The translations under genes were made by a program, and so were the position numbers. This document shows positions 1 to 8,789 of a stretch of DNA of 41,692 nt, one piece after another. Positions within the stretch are counted from its first letter, which is position 1, and every line of letters starts with the position of its first letter. The DNA comes from Gammaproteobacteria bacterium (GTDB lineage Bacteria; Pseudomonadota; Gammaproteobacteria; Xanthomonadales; SZUA-36). The stretch is taken from assembly GCA_024275935.1 (NCBI GenBank), contig JAJRYF010000102.1, positions 1-41,692 of the forward strand. The letters run 5' to 3'. The notes beneath the pieces were generated by a model, which had not been told where the DNA came from, did not search any database, and worked only from the letters and a program-made list of their open reading frames with translations.

Positions 1-165
1 GAAGAAAGCTTCCAAGAAGAAAGCTTCCAAGAAGAAAGCTTCCAAGAAGAAAGCTTCCAAGAAGAAAGCTTCCAAGAAGAAAGCTTCCAAGAAGAAAGCT
101 TCCAAGAAGAAAGCTTCCAAGAAGAAAGCTTCCAAGAAGAAGGCTTCCAAGAAGAAGGCTTCCAA
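1..165 (+). repeat. 15-bp in-frame tandem repeat
   Basis: The unit gaagaaagcttccaa occurs nine times without a mismatch at 1-135. Two further copies follow at 136-165 with one A-to-G change, and then the repeat decays from 166 on. Each unit contains a HindIII site and encodes five residues, so copy-number changes keep the frame. The array extends beyond the left edge. Nucleotide identity beyond what the protein needs points to recent expansion. Confidence 0.97.
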
Positions 166-388
166 GAAAAAAGTAACTAAGAAGAAAGGCAGTCGAAAAA
201 AACGCGCTAAAAAGAAATCGATTAATTTCACAGCGTTAGAAAAGGCTGCGGTTCAGAAGCTATTGTCACTTAAGGCTGAAATCATAAAGCTAGGTGATAA
301 ACTCAGCAAGATAGAAGGCGAGGCGGTGACAGCTGCCATGCAAAAACTGCATGATATAGAGGCTAAAATTTCTAAAGCCTTCAAGTAG
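1..388 (+). CDS. Lysine-rich histone-like protein, 3' end only
   Basis: The reading frame enters from the left edge (codons begin at position 2) and stops at TAG 386-388. The visible part begins with repeated K-K-A-S-K units, passes through a basic stretch ([12 protein letters not shown]) and ends in about 55 residues rich in Leu, Lys, Glu and Ala that look helical (from [14 protein letters not shown] to the end at ISKAFK). Such lysine/alanine tails are known from histone H1-like and AlgP-like bacterial proteins that bind DNA, so a nucleoid-associated role is an inference. The N-terminus lies outside the window and no enzymatic motif is visible. An intrinsic terminator follows, so this gene ends its transcript. 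The number of repeat units probably differs between strains. Confidence 0.7.
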   Translation, partial: KKASKKKASKKKASKKKASKKKASKKKASKKKASKKKASKKKASKKKASKKKASKKKVTKKKGSRKKRAKKKSINFTALEKAAVQKLLSLKAEIIKLGDKLSKIEGEAVTAAMQKLHDIEAKISKAFK

Positions 389-414
389 TCTTGAATAGCG
401 TCCAAGTAGTATTA

Positions 415-440
415 AAAGGCCCGGGAAACCGGGCTTTTTA
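415..440 (+). terminator. Intrinsic terminator after the histone-like gene
   Basis: A perfect six-pair GC stem GCCCGG (419-424) and CCGGGC (429-434) is closed by a GAAA tetraloop. It is preceded by A residues and followed by five T (435-439). Confidence 0.93.
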
Positions 441-483
441 GTATAAACTTCATTCCATGGCTAAGCTTGGCAATAATCGGAAA

Positions 484-1368
484 ATGCACACCCAACTAGA
501 ACAGTTTCTGGATGCGCTGTGGGCTGAGCGCGGGTTATCAGAAAACACCCTTGCCAGCTACCGCTATGATTTACTCCAGTATTGTGTCTACTTGGACACC
601 GCAAATCTTGAAATAAACACCGCCAGTAGGGCAGATATTCAATTATTCCTGGCCCAGAAAATCCGCCGCGGGGCAAGTGCTAGAACTCTGGGTAGGTCGC
701 TCTCGGCTTTGCGCCAGTTATACCGCTATAGGCTCCGAGAAAAGCAAATCGATAGTGACCCGACTGCTTTGATAGATTCCCCTAAACTTGGCCGCGGATT
801 GCCAAAAGACTTATCTGAGGAGCAGGTGGAATTAATTCTTCAAGCGCCTGACATCAATAAACCAGTTGGTCAGCGGGACCGGGCAATGTTAGAGCTTATG
901 TATGCGGCAGGCTTAAGGGTAAATGAGTTAGTGTCGCTAGAGTTGGCAAATTTGAATTTATCCCAGGGAGTGGTCAGGATAACCGGGAAAGGCGGCAAGC
1001 AGCGCTTGGTGCCAATTGGTGAAACTGCTGAAGAATGGTTGCAGCTTTACCTTCGAGACGGCAGAGAAGCATTGCTAAAAGGCATGCAGACTGAGACTAT
1101 TTTTGTGACTGCCAGAAAAGCCGGGTTAAGCCGTCAGGCATTCTGGTATGCTATTCGTAAGTATGCCCTGAAGGCTGGGGTTGAGGCCGGAGTTTCCCCG
1201 CATATGCTGCGGCATTCCTTTGCAACCCACTTATTAAATCATGGGGCAGACCTCCGGGTGGTACAATTGCTACTGGGCCATACTGATCTTTCGACCACCC
1301 AGATATATACTCATATCGCCCGTGAAGGCCTCAAGCGCCTGCATGAGGAGCATCATCCCCGTGGTTAA
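484..1368 (+). CDS. xerD: Site-specific tyrosine recombinase XerD
   Basis: XerD works with XerC at dif, under FtsK control, to resolve chromosome dimers. The N-terminal core-binding domain (EQFLDALW, ENTLASYRYDL) is followed by the catalytic domain. Counting from an alternative upstream ATG at 457, the catalytic set is complete: R154, K178, H249-x-x-R252, H275 and nucleophile Y284 in TTQIYTH. The signature LSPKLPKDLS-type linker (here SPKLGRGLPKDLS) and the end HEEHHPRG match XerD rather than XerC. I prefer ATG 484 because it matches the usual XerD N-terminus, and because a -10-like TATAAA at 442-447 would start RNA about 3 nt before ATG 457. The longer start would add nine residues. dsbC follows, as in many gammaproteobacteria. 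Confidence 0.96.
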   Translation: MHTQLEQFLDALWAERGLSENTLASYRYDLLQYCVYLDTANLEINTASRADIQLFLAQKIRRGASARTLGRSLSALRQLYRYRLREKQIDSDPTALIDSPKLGRGLPKDLSEEQVELILQAPDINKPVGQRDRAMLELMYAAGLRVNELVSLELANLNLSQGVVRITGKGGKQRLVPIGETAEEWLQLYLRDGREALLKGMQTETIFVTARKAGLSRQAFWYAIRKYALKAGVEAGVSPHMLRHSFATHLLNHGADLRVVQLLLGHTDLSTTQIYTHIAREGLKRLHEEHHPRG

Positions 1369-1434
1369 AGAAAGTAGTTTGAACTTTAATTAATTTTAAT
1401 ACTCATACTTTGAGAATTTAATACTGGAATACAA

Positions 1435-2175
1435 ATGAAGCACTCTAAACTGATAAATATATTTACCCTAACAATTGCCAGCTTGGTTTTATCGAGCAGT
1501 GTAATCGCTAAAGACTCCTACGAAGCGGTACGCGATGCGGTTAAAAAACTGAGCCCTGCAATTACGGATATTGCGGTGAATGAGACCCCGATTGAGGGTC
1601 TGCTTGAAGTCCAGTTTGATACTGAGGTTGTCTATATCAGCGCTGATGGCAAGTATTTGCTCCAGGGCTCAATGTATAACCTGGAAACCAGGGAAGACCT
1701 CACGGATAATGCAAAGTCCGGGGTTCGTATGAAGCTTATTAAGCAGATAGATGTTTCCAAGCAGATAGCTTTTGCTCCTGAGAAAACTGATTATGATGTA
1801 GTCATATTTACTGATATTGATTGCGGTTATTGCAGAAAACTGCACGACCAGATGGCCGAGTACAATAGCGAAGGTATCGGCATCCACTATATGGCATTCC
1901 CGCGAGCCGGTATAGGTTCTGAGTCTTACACGAAGTATGTTTCGGCTTGGTGTGCCGATGACCAACAAGCAGCCTTAACCAATGCTAAGGCTGGTAATAC
2001 TCCTGCACCAAAGGTTTGTGATAATCCAGTTAAAGACCAGTATGAGTTAGGCATGAAGATAGGTGTTACCGGCACCCCGGCGATGTTTACTGAAGATGGA
2101 AAAATGATCCCTGGCTATGTACCACCGAAAAAGTTACGCGAGCGTCTTGATGCCATGACAGCTGGTAGCAAATAG
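1435..2175 (+). CDS. dsbC: Periplasmic thiol:disulfide isomerase DsbC
   Basis: DsbC reshuffles wrong disulfides in periplasmic proteins and is kept reduced by DsbD. Residues 1-25 form a signal peptide (basic start, hydrophobic core, cleavage near VIA-KDS). An N-terminal dimerisation domain follows. The thioredoxin fold carries the active site C130-G-Y-C133 in DIDCGYCRKLH and the cis-proline in GVTGTP (P215). A second pair, C173 and C195, matches the structural disulfide of the family. The 246-residue length is normal. It lies 66 bp after xerD, the standard partner order. Its products would help fold the Cys-paired secreted proteins encoded further on. Confidence 0.95.
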   Translation: MKHSKLINIFTLTIASLVLSSSVIAKDSYEAVRDAVKKLSPAITDIAVNETPIEGLLEVQFDTEVVYISADGKYLLQGSMYNLETREDLTDNAKSGVRMKLIKQIDVSKQIAFAPEKTDYDVVIFTDIDCGYCRKLHDQMAEYNSEGIGIHYMAFPRAGIGSESYTKYVSAWCADDQQAALTNAKAGNTPAPKVCDNPVKDQYELGMKIGVTGTPAMFTEDGKMIPGYVPPKKLRERLDAMTAGSK

Positions 2176-2200
2176 AGTGTTTACTACCACCCAGAATGGG

Positions 2201-2230
2201 TTCCGGGTTCGGTTATTTACCGGCCCGGAA
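2201..2230. repeat. Hairpin after dsbC
   Basis: TTCCGGG (2201-2207) pairs perfectly with CCCGGAA (2224-2230), with a further CGG/CCG pairing inside. No T-run follows, so it is not a classical terminator. It may block exonucleases or belong to the adjoining palindromic repeat. Confidence 0.6.
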
Positions 2231-2235
2231 CGACC

Positions 2236-2340
2236 CACCTCGTCATCCCGGGCTTGATCCGGGATCTCATGCAGTTTAGCTTCGGCTTTAATTAGTAGCA
2301 CGCGTTAGGAGGTGCCAGACCAAGCCCGGCATGACGGTGG
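2236..2340. repeat. Imperfect palindromic intergenic repeat (REP/MITE-like)
   Basis: The left arm reads CGTCATCCCGGGCTTGATCC (2241-2260). The right arm, 2311-2340, reads on the opposite strand CGTCATGCCGGGCTTGGTCT, matching at 16 of 20 positions. About 50 bp separates the arms. GTCATCCCGGGCTTGACCCGGG-like palindromes are a widespread dispersed intergenic element type in proteobacteria (general knowledge). No second copy was found in this window, so dispersal here is inferred. Confidence 0.75.
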
Positions 2341-2420
2341 TTTCGAGTGGGAAGGTATAGCTGGAACAAAAATCGACAGCAATAGCTGTTACTAGACGGC
2401 TCTTTAACCGCAGACAAACC

Positions 2421-2449
2421 TTGGTGAAGCGTGATCGCTGGTTTATAAT
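2421..2449 (+). promoter_or_regulatory. Sigma70-type promoter of purL
   Basis: TTGGTG (2421-2426) and a consensus TATAAT (2444-2449) are separated by exactly 17 bp. The predicted start of RNA is about 30 nt before the purL start codon. No PurR-type operator was recognised. Confidence 0.8.
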
Positions 2450-2486
2450 TCCTTACTCGAATTAAGCACTTCCTTGAGGGTGGCTC

Positions 2487-5400
2487 TTGAAAAAATTTCT
2501 AGCGTTATCAGGTTCTGCTTCGCTGTCTGAATTTCGCAGCCTTAGACTACAAAAAAAACTGGCTTTATTGCTTGGGCGAGAGCTTGAGATATCTAGTAAT
2601 TGGGTTTATTTACTGGAGCTATCCGGGGAATTAGAAGCATCCCAGCAAGACCGCTTGGGTGAATTGCTGAATGCCAGCTCCGATAGTACGCTGGCGGCAG
2701 GCAGCATATTCCTGATAACCCCACGCTCTGGAACTCAGTCACCTTGGTCTTCAAAGGCAACCGACATAGCCCATCGCTGTGGCTTCTCGCAATTGATTAG
2801 AGTAGAAAGAATACAAGCCTTTACTCTGTCTGTTCAGTTAAGCGAGGCAGAGCGAAAGCTGGTTGGTGGTCAGTTGCACGATCGTATGACTCAATCGGTA
2901 TTCAATAACATTGAGGCGGCTAGCCAATTATTTCAACAAGGCCAACCGGCCCCGTTACGCAGAATTAAACTTTTGGAACAGGGCAATAAGGCCCTGGAAG
3001 AGGCCGACGAGAAGCTCGGCCTAGCGCTTTCTGAGTCAGAAATTGAATACCTAAGTGAGCAATATCAATTATTGCAACGAAATCCTACTGACGCTGAGCT
3101 GATGATGTTCGCTCAGGCAAATTCAGAGCACTGCCGGCATAAAATATTTAACGCAAGCTGGACTCTTGACGGGGTGGACCAAACTGAAACTTTATTTGGG
3201 ATGATTAAAAACACCTATAAGGTTTCACCTGAAAACACACTTTCCGCCTATCACGATAATTCTGCGGTTATTGCCGGATCCATGGCACAACGGTTTTTCC
3301 CTGATTCTCAAACTCACGAGTATCAATTTAACCACGAACAGATAGATATTCAGATAAAGGTAGAAACCCATAATCACCCTACAGCTATTTCTCCCTACCC
3401 GGGGGCAGCAACTGGCTCTGGGGGTGAGATCAGAGATGAGGCGGCTACCGGTCGTGGGTCTAAACCGAAATCAGGCTTATGTGGATTTTCGGTTTCGCAT
3501 TTGCGTATTCCTGGTGCCATAAAGCCCTGGGAAAGCTCTGTAGGCAAGCCAGAGCGGATAGCCTCAGCTTTAGAAATTATGCTAGATGGCCCATTAGGTG
3601 GCGCAGCTTTCAATAACGAATTTGGGCGCCCGGCGTTAACCGGCTATTTCCGAACTTTTGAATTTGAGTACCAACAGCAGCTCTGGGGCTATCACAAACC
3701 AATTATGTTAGCTGGCGGCATGGGTAATATCCGTCGCCAGCATGTGGCCAAGGATATTATTCCTGCGGGTGCGCCAGTGTTAGTGCTTGGTGGGCCGGCA
3801 ATGTTAATTGGGCTTGGCGGCGGGGCAGCTTCATCAATGGCATCTGGTGCTAGCGATGGAGAGCTGGACTTTACCTCGGTGCAGCGCGAAAACCCGGAAA
3901 TGGAGCGTCGTTGTCAGGAAGTTATTGACCAGTGTTGGGCAATGGGCGAGGACAATCCCCTGATCTCGATCCACGATGTTGGTGCCGGTGGGTTGTCTAA
4001 CGCCTTACCCGAATTACTCCACGATAGTGGCAAGGGAGGCTTGCTTGAGCTTCGCGATGTGCCTTCAGTAGATAGCTCCATGTCACCAATGCAAATTTGG
4101 TGCAATGAATCTCAAGAGCGTTTTGTATTATCAGTAAATACCGATAAATTAGAATTATTTCTTGATCTTTGTAAGCGCGAACGCTGCCCGGTAGCAGTGG
4201 TTGGCACGGCTACAGATGATGGCCACTTGCAACTCACAGATAAACTTCTGGGCGATGCCGTCATTGACTTGCCAATGGAAGTGTTCCTGGGTAAGCCACC
4301 GCGGATGCAGCGGCAGGCTGAGCACCTGGCTCGACCACTAGCTGCATTTGATACCAGCAATATACTGCTTGCTGAGGCTTGCCAGCGCGTACTTAGCTTG
4401 CCGGCGGTAGCTTCCAAGCAATTTTTAATTACCATCGGTGATCGTAGTGTTGGTGGTCTGGTGGTTAGAGATCAAATGGTCGGTCCCTGGCAAATCCCGG
4501 TTGCCGATTGTGCAGTCACCGCCAGCGGTTTTACTGCAACTACCGGCGAGGCGATGGCGGTTGGTGAGCGCACTCCATTAGCAGTGGTCAACGCTCAGGC
4601 ATCTGGACGCATGGCAGTAGCGGAGGCAATTACAAATATTTGTGCTGCTGCGATCAGTAATATTAGTGATATCAAGCTTTCCGCTAACTGGATGGCAGCT
4701 GCCGGCCAACCAGGGCAAGATGCTGATTTGTTTGATACGGTGAAGGCTATAGGAATGGAGCTTTGCCCGGATTTGGGGATTGCAATACCGGTAGGTAAAG
4801 ACTCTTTATCCATGAGCACGGCCTGGAATGACGCTGAGGCTAGACCACAGCAGGTACAAGCGCCTCTGTCGCTGATAGTAACCGCCTTTGCCCCTGTTAG
4901 TGATATCCGCCGTAGTTTGACGCCGCAACTACAAGCCGGCGAGACTTGCTTATTGCTGCTCGATCTTGGGCGAGGTAAAAATCGCTTGGGTGGGTCAGCA
5001 TTGGCACAGGTTTATTCCCAACAAGGTGGGGCAGTTGCAGACCTCGATTCAGCCGCCGACCTCAAAGCATTTTTCAATCTAATTCAACAACTGAACCGGG
5101 ACGGCCTGCTCCTGGCCTACCATGACCGTTCCGATGGCGGGGTGTTTACCGCATTAGTAGAGATGGCATTTGCTGCTCAGATGGGCTTACAGATAGATAT
5201 ACCGAAGTCAGAAAATTTAGCACTTAGTTATTTATTTAACGAGGAGCCAGGGGCAATTATTCAGGTATCTCTGGAGCAATTGGCTACAGTTGAGGCGAGT
5301 ATTAGCGCAGCTGGATTAGCTGGCTGCTATACCCCAATAGCCACACCAACCGCAATCCCGAACATTGTAATAGCAACGAATTCTAAACAATTATATTCAG

Positions 5401-6362
5401 CGACATTGATAGACTTACAACAAATTTGGGCAGACACTAGTTATCAATTACAACGCCTGCGTGACAACCCGGATTGTGCCGATGAAGAATTCACCCGCAT
5501 TGCCACTGGCAAGCAGTTTAAGCTAGAGCCCAAGCTCGGCTTTAAGTGGCCACCGGCTGCCAGTTTAATTATGGAGCAACCAAAGCCTCGGGTCGCCATC
5601 CTTAGAGAGCAGGGCGTGAATGGCCAGATAGAAATGGCAGCCGCCTTCCATTTAGCGGGTTTTGAAGCCGTTGATGTGCATATGAGTGACCTCTTCGCCG
5701 GGCGGGTGCAATTGCAGGACTTCAATGGCTTTGTTGCTTGCGGCGGCTTCTCCTATGGCGATGTTTTGGGTGCTGGTCGTGGCTGGGCCAAGTCAATACT
5801 TTTCCATCCGCAGATGCGGCAACAGTTTGCGGAATTTTTAGCTCACCCGGCGAATTTTGCCCTTGGGGTTTGTAATGGTTGTCAGATGCTTGCCAGTTTG
5901 CGCGATATCATTCCTGGAGCCCAGTATTGGCCACATATTGTGCGTAACCGTAGCGAGCAGTTTGAAGCGCGCTTGTCACTGGTAGAAATACAGCCATCAG
6001 CATCTATATTTTTTACAGATATGGTTGGTAGTCGCTTGCCAGTTGTAAGCTCGCATGGCGAGGGGCGCTTTGCCTGGCAGGGTAGTGCCGAGGATGCCGC
6101 TGAGATATCCGTTCGGTATATCGAAGCCGATGGCAGCCCGGCTTTGCTCCATCCGGCAAACCCGAATGGCTCGGCGCATGGCACTACTGGTTTGACAAGC
6201 GCGGATGGAAGAGTGACTATAATGATGCCGCATCCAGAGCGTAGCTTGCAGAGCAGTAGCTTCTCCTGGGCGCCAGAGCATTGGGGCGCAGAGTCGCCAT
6301 GGCAAAAAATGTTCCAGAACGCTTACCAGTGGACTATAAATCAGGCAGGATATGGAAAATAA
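2487..6362 (+). CDS. purL: Phosphoribosylformylglycinamidine synthase (FGAM synthase), large form
   Basis: This enzyme converts FGAR, ATP and glutamine to FGAM in purine synthesis. At 1291 residues it is the single-chain gammaproteobacterial form: PurS-like N-terminus, linker, two AIR-synthase-type halves ([34 protein letters not shown]) and a C-terminal class I glutaminase. The glutaminase triad is visible: C1129 in [10 protein letters not shown], and H1249 and E1251 in MMPHPERS. Translation starts at TTG 2487, supported by GAGGG at 2476-2480 and by the match to known N-termini; no ATG fits. A strong promoter lies directly upstream. Its last 11 bases overlap the next gene. Confidence 0.97.
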   Translation: MKKFLALSGSASLSEFRSLRLQKKLALLLGRELEISSNWVYLLELSGELEASQQDRLGELLNASSDSTLAAGSIFLITPRSGTQSPWSSKATDIAHRCGFSQLIRVERIQAFTLSVQLSEAERKLVGGQLHDRMTQSVFNNIEAASQLFQQGQPAPLRRIKLLEQGNKALEEADEKLGLALSESEIEYLSEQYQLLQRNPTDAELMMFAQANSEHCRHKIFNASWTLDGVDQTETLFGMIKNTYKVSPENTLSAYHDNSAVIAGSMAQRFFPDSQTHEYQFNHEQIDIQIKVETHNHPTAISPYPGAATGSGGEIRDEAATGRGSKPKSGLCGFSVSHLRIPGAIKPWESSVGKPERIASALEIMLDGPLGGAAFNNEFGRPALTGYFRTFEFEYQQQLWGYHKPIMLAGGMGNIRRQHVAKDIIPAGAPVLVLGGPAMLIGLGGGAASSMASGASDGELDFTSVQRENPEMERRCQEVIDQCWAMGEDNPLISIHDVGAGGLSNALPELLHDSGKGGLLELRDVPSVDSSMSPMQIWCNESQERFVLSVNTDKLELFLDLCKRERCPVAVVGTATDDGHLQLTDKLLGDAVIDLPMEVFLGKPPRMQRQAEHLARPLAAFDTSNILLAEACQRVLSLPAVASKQFLITIGDRSVGGLVVRDQMVGPWQIPVADCAVTASGFTATTGEAMAVGERTPLAVVNAQASGRMAVAEAITNICAAAISNISDIKLSANWMAAAGQPGQDADLFDTVKAIGMELCPDLGIAIPVGKDSLSMSTAWNDAEARPQQVQAPLSLIVTAFAPVSDIRRSLTPQLQAGETCLLLLDLGRGKNRLGGSALAQVYSQQGGAVADLDSAADLKAFFNLIQQLNRDGLLLAYHDRSDGGVFTALVEMAFAAQMGLQIDIPKSENLALSYLFNEEPGAIIQVSLEQLATVEASISAAGLAGCYTPIATPTAIPNIVIATNSKQLYSATLIDLQQIWADTSYQLQRLRDNPDCADEEFTRIATGKQFKLEPKLGFKWPPAASLIMEQPKPRVAILREQGVNGQIEMAAAFHLAGFEAVDVHMSDLFAGRVQLQDFNGFVACGGFSYGDVLGAGRGWAKSILFHPQMRQQFAEFLAHPANFALGVCNGCQMLASLRDIIPGAQYWPHIVRNRSEQFEARLSLVEIQPSASIFFTDMVGSRLPVVSSHGEGRFAWQGSAEDAAEISVRYIEADGSPALLHPANPNGSAHGTTGLTSADGRVTIMMPHPERSLQSSSFSWAPEHWGAESPWQKMFQNAYQWTINQAGYGK

Positions 6363-6966
6363 TACAAGCTCAGATGATGTTTCAAACAGCCCGGTACGCG
6401 ATCTGTTTTTGTTGTCAGCGTTATGGATGCCACTAGGGTTTTTCTTCTGGTTCCAAATATCTACGGTACTGATTATCCCGGTAAACAAGCTGTTGGCCTG
6501 GCTGCTAAAAATTAATCTTGGAGATATGTTCTACGCAATAACCCAGAACAGGTACATGCTTGAAATTGCCACCAATATCCCGCTCAATGATAAAGTGGAT
6601 GGTAGATTGGCCGCCCTTGCATTTGATACTAACCCTATGGTCTACGGTTATGGTTTGCCGGTGTTATTCGGGCTGGTAATGGCAACCCCTGGAAATTGGA
6701 AAAAGCGCCTGCGGGATTTGCTAGGTGGTTATTTGGTATTAATTGGGGTGCAAACATGGGGCGTATTCTGGGAAGTGCAGAAACTTCTGGAGTTTACCTT
6801 TGTAAACAGTGCCACCGCTGCGCAGCATGCCAGTAACATCCCGCCAACATTGATTGCCTTGTGCTATCAGTTGGGATACCTGATTTTGCCAGCGGTATTG
6901 CCAGTGGCCTGGTGGATAATCAGCAACCGCAGCTATCTTGAGCGCCACATAGTTAGACGCGCCTGA
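6352..6966 (+). CDS. Four-helix membrane protein, possibly exosortase H-associated type
   Basis: A 204-residue integral membrane protein. Hydrophobic segments lie at about 18-46, 96-113, 124-146 and 168-191, with a hydrophilic loop in between (residues 58-92). The ATG overlaps the end of purL by 11 bp, with AGGA just upstream, so the two are probably co-translated. The pattern '[15 protein letters not shown]' near the start and '[20 protein letters not shown]' in the middle remind me of proteins annotated as exosortase H-associated. That is recollection, not a search, and no exosortase gene or sorting tail is present here. Function unknown. Confidence 0.7.
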   Translation: MENNTSSDDVSNSPVRDLFLLSALWMPLGFFFWFQISTVLIIPVNKLLAWLLKINLGDMFYAITQNRYMLEIATNIPLNDKVDGRLAALAFDTNPMVYGYGLPVLFGLVMATPGNWKKRLRDLLGGYLVLIGVQTWGVFWEVQKLLEFTFVNSATAAQHASNIPPTLIALCYQLGYLILPAVLPVAWWIISNRSYLERHIVRRA

Positions 6967-7022
6967 AGGCGTTCCGAATATACTGAACCTGCCGCCACAA
7001 TGATTGTCTATGTTAGGCAAGC

Positions 7023-7028
7023 TATAAT
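7023..7028 (+). promoter_or_regulatory. -10 box upstream of the type II secretion operon
   Basis: A consensus TATAAT lies 32 bp before the gspE GTG. The best -35 candidate (TTGTCT, 7004-7009) is only 13 bp away, too close for a standard promoter. The operon may need an activator. GGGGA at 7051-7055 is the ribosome binding site that supports the GTG start. Confidence 0.45.
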
Positions 7029-7060
7029 AGTGCATAGTCTTATATTTCCTGGGGAATAAA

Positions 7061-8785
7061 GTGAGTGAAGTTGTCACGCAGTTGGTAAGTTCCAGTAGCG
7101 AAAAAAAACCAGAGGACCTGGTTGCTCGGCTGATTGCCGATGGTTTTCTCAAAGAAGAAAACCTGGATGATGCCCGCACAGTTCACGCAGAACAGGGCGG
7201 TGATCTTGTTGGCCTGTTAATTCGGCTGGGTTTGGTATCTGAGCGGAATGTTTCAGAAACATTATCCAGTCTGCTGGGTTTGCCGCTTTGGGACAATAAA
7301 ACGCTCCCTGATGAAGGCATTGATCTTGGTGCTGTTTCCTATCGGTTTTTAAGACAGCATATGCTCCTGCCAGTTGCCGCAGATGATAATAGCTGGACGG
7401 TAGTTGCGGCTAATCCCCAAGATGCCTTTATTTCCCGTGCATTGGGAATGGCCGCTAAAAAGACCATTAGTTATCTGGTTGGAATCCCCTCTGATATCGA
7501 GTCGAGCCTGGAAAAACTCTATGGCGGTGGCCGTAGCATGATGGGCGAAATTGCTGAAGGCCTTGGCTCATTAGAAGGCGACGATGGCGAAAGTGTTGAG
7601 CATCTGCGTGAACTGGCATCTGAAGCGCCAGTTATTCGCCTGGTAAATATAATTATGCAGCGGGCGGTCGAGTCACGCGCCTCGGATATCCATATAGAAC
7701 CATTCGAGAACCACTTGAAAGTTCGCTATCGGGTGGACGGCGTGCTCCAAGAAGTAGAATCGCCTCCGGCAAGCTCAGCTGCTGCGGTAATTTCGCGGAT
7801 CAAAATTATGGCACACCTGAATATTGCGGAGCGCCGGCTACCGCAGGATGGCCGAATAATGCATCGGGTTCAGGGCAAAGAGCTTGACCTGCGTGTGTCT
7901 ACCATCCCCACAGCACATGGTGAAAGCGTGGTTATGCGGATACTGGATCGTGAATCCATAGTTTTGAATTTTTCCGAGCTGGGTTTTAACCAATCCCTGC
8001 AACAACGCTTCATCAAACAACTGGAAATGCCTCACGGTATTATTCTGGTAACCGGGCCGACAGGTTCCGGTAAAACCACCACTTTGTACACCGCACTATC
8101 ACAGCTAAACTCGCCCGAACGCAAAATCATTACGGTTGAAGACCCGGTTGAATATCAACTCGAAGGCATTAACCAGATTCAGGCTAAAGCATCCATCGGC
8201 CTTGATTTCGCCTCTGCCTTGCGCGCTATTGTGCGCCAGGATCCGGATGTAATAATGATTGGTGAAATGCGTGACCTGGAAACCGCAAGAATCGCAATCC
8301 AGTCGGCACTCACAGGCCATTTAGTGCTTTCCACCATCCATACAAATGATGCCGCCGGTGCAGTTACCAGAATGTTGGATATGGGGGTTGAAGATTATCT
8401 GCTAACCTCAACTATTAACTCAATTATGGCCCAGCGCCTGGTGCGTACTTTGAACCGTGATACGGCAGAAGCCTATGCAGTATTGCCGGAAATGGCAGCA
8501 GAATTAGGTATGGATAAAATCTCCGCAGACGGCTCGTATACTTTCTATCGGGCCATTGGCTCCAGCGATACCCCCACCGGCTATCAGGGCCGTACTACTA
8601 TTCTTGAATTGCTTGAAATGAGTGACTCAATCAGGCGTCTGGTAATTAACCGCGCCACCGCCGGTGAAATCCAGGATCAGGCAGTAGCCGAGGGTATGAT
8701 AACCATGTATCAAGATGGCTTGGAGAAATGCTTGCAGGGCGTAACTACGCTTGAAGAAATTCTTCGGGTAACCCAGGAGGCTTAA
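7061..8785 (+). CDS. gspE: Type II secretion ATPase GspE
   Basis: GspE is the cytoplasmic hexameric ATPase that powers pseudopilus assembly. The N-terminal domain (about 30-165), which docks on GspL, precedes the RecA-like domain with Walker A GPTGSGKTTT (K338), the Asp box, Walker B (DVIMIGEMRD) and His box (GHLVLSTIHTND). The GTG start is supported by GGGGA six bases upstream. The 574-residue length is normal. Unusually, the C-terminal zinc module has no cysteines: the four expected positions are N465, T468, S501 and T504. I recall that some Xanthomonas-type GspE proteins also lack it. First gene of the operon, 4 bp before gspF. Confidence 0.96.
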   Translation: MSEVVTQLVSSSSEKKPEDLVARLIADGFLKEENLDDARTVHAEQGGDLVGLLIRLGLVSERNVSETLSSLLGLPLWDNKTLPDEGIDLGAVSYRFLRQHMLLPVAADDNSWTVVAANPQDAFISRALGMAAKKTISYLVGIPSDIESSLEKLYGGGRSMMGEIAEGLGSLEGDDGESVEHLRELASEAPVIRLVNIIMQRAVESRASDIHIEPFENHLKVRYRVDGVLQEVESPPASSAAAVISRIKIMAHLNIAERRLPQDGRIMHRVQGKELDLRVSTIPTAHGESVVMRILDRESIVLNFSELGFNQSLQQRFIKQLEMPHGIILVTGPTGSGKTTTLYTALSQLNSPERKIITVEDPVEYQLEGINQIQAKASIGLDFASALRAIVRQDPDVIMIGEMRDLETARIAIQSALTGHLVLSTIHTNDAAGAVTRMLDMGVEDYLLTSTINSIMAQRLVRTLNRDTAEAYAVLPEMAAELGMDKISADGSYTFYRAIGSSDTPTGYQGRTTILELLEMSDSIRRLVINRATAGEIQDQAVAEGMITMYQDGLEKCLQGVTTLEEILRVTQEA

Positions 8786-8789
8786 AGCC

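Noticed and set aside
1-165. CRISPR-like regular repeat
   Set aside because: Units are directly adjacent, 15 bp long and in frame with a protein; there are no spacers.
457-1368. Integron or phage integrase instead of XerD
   Set aside because: The whole length follows XerD, ends in the XerD-type tail, and neighbours dsbC as expected.
5997-6488. Minus-strand open frame over the purL end
   Set aside because: It lies opposite well-conserved purL and membrane-protein codons and has no family features or ribosome site.
6739-7179. Minus-strand open frame spanning the gspE start
   Set aside because: Overlaps the real gene ends and the promoter region, with no recognisable product.
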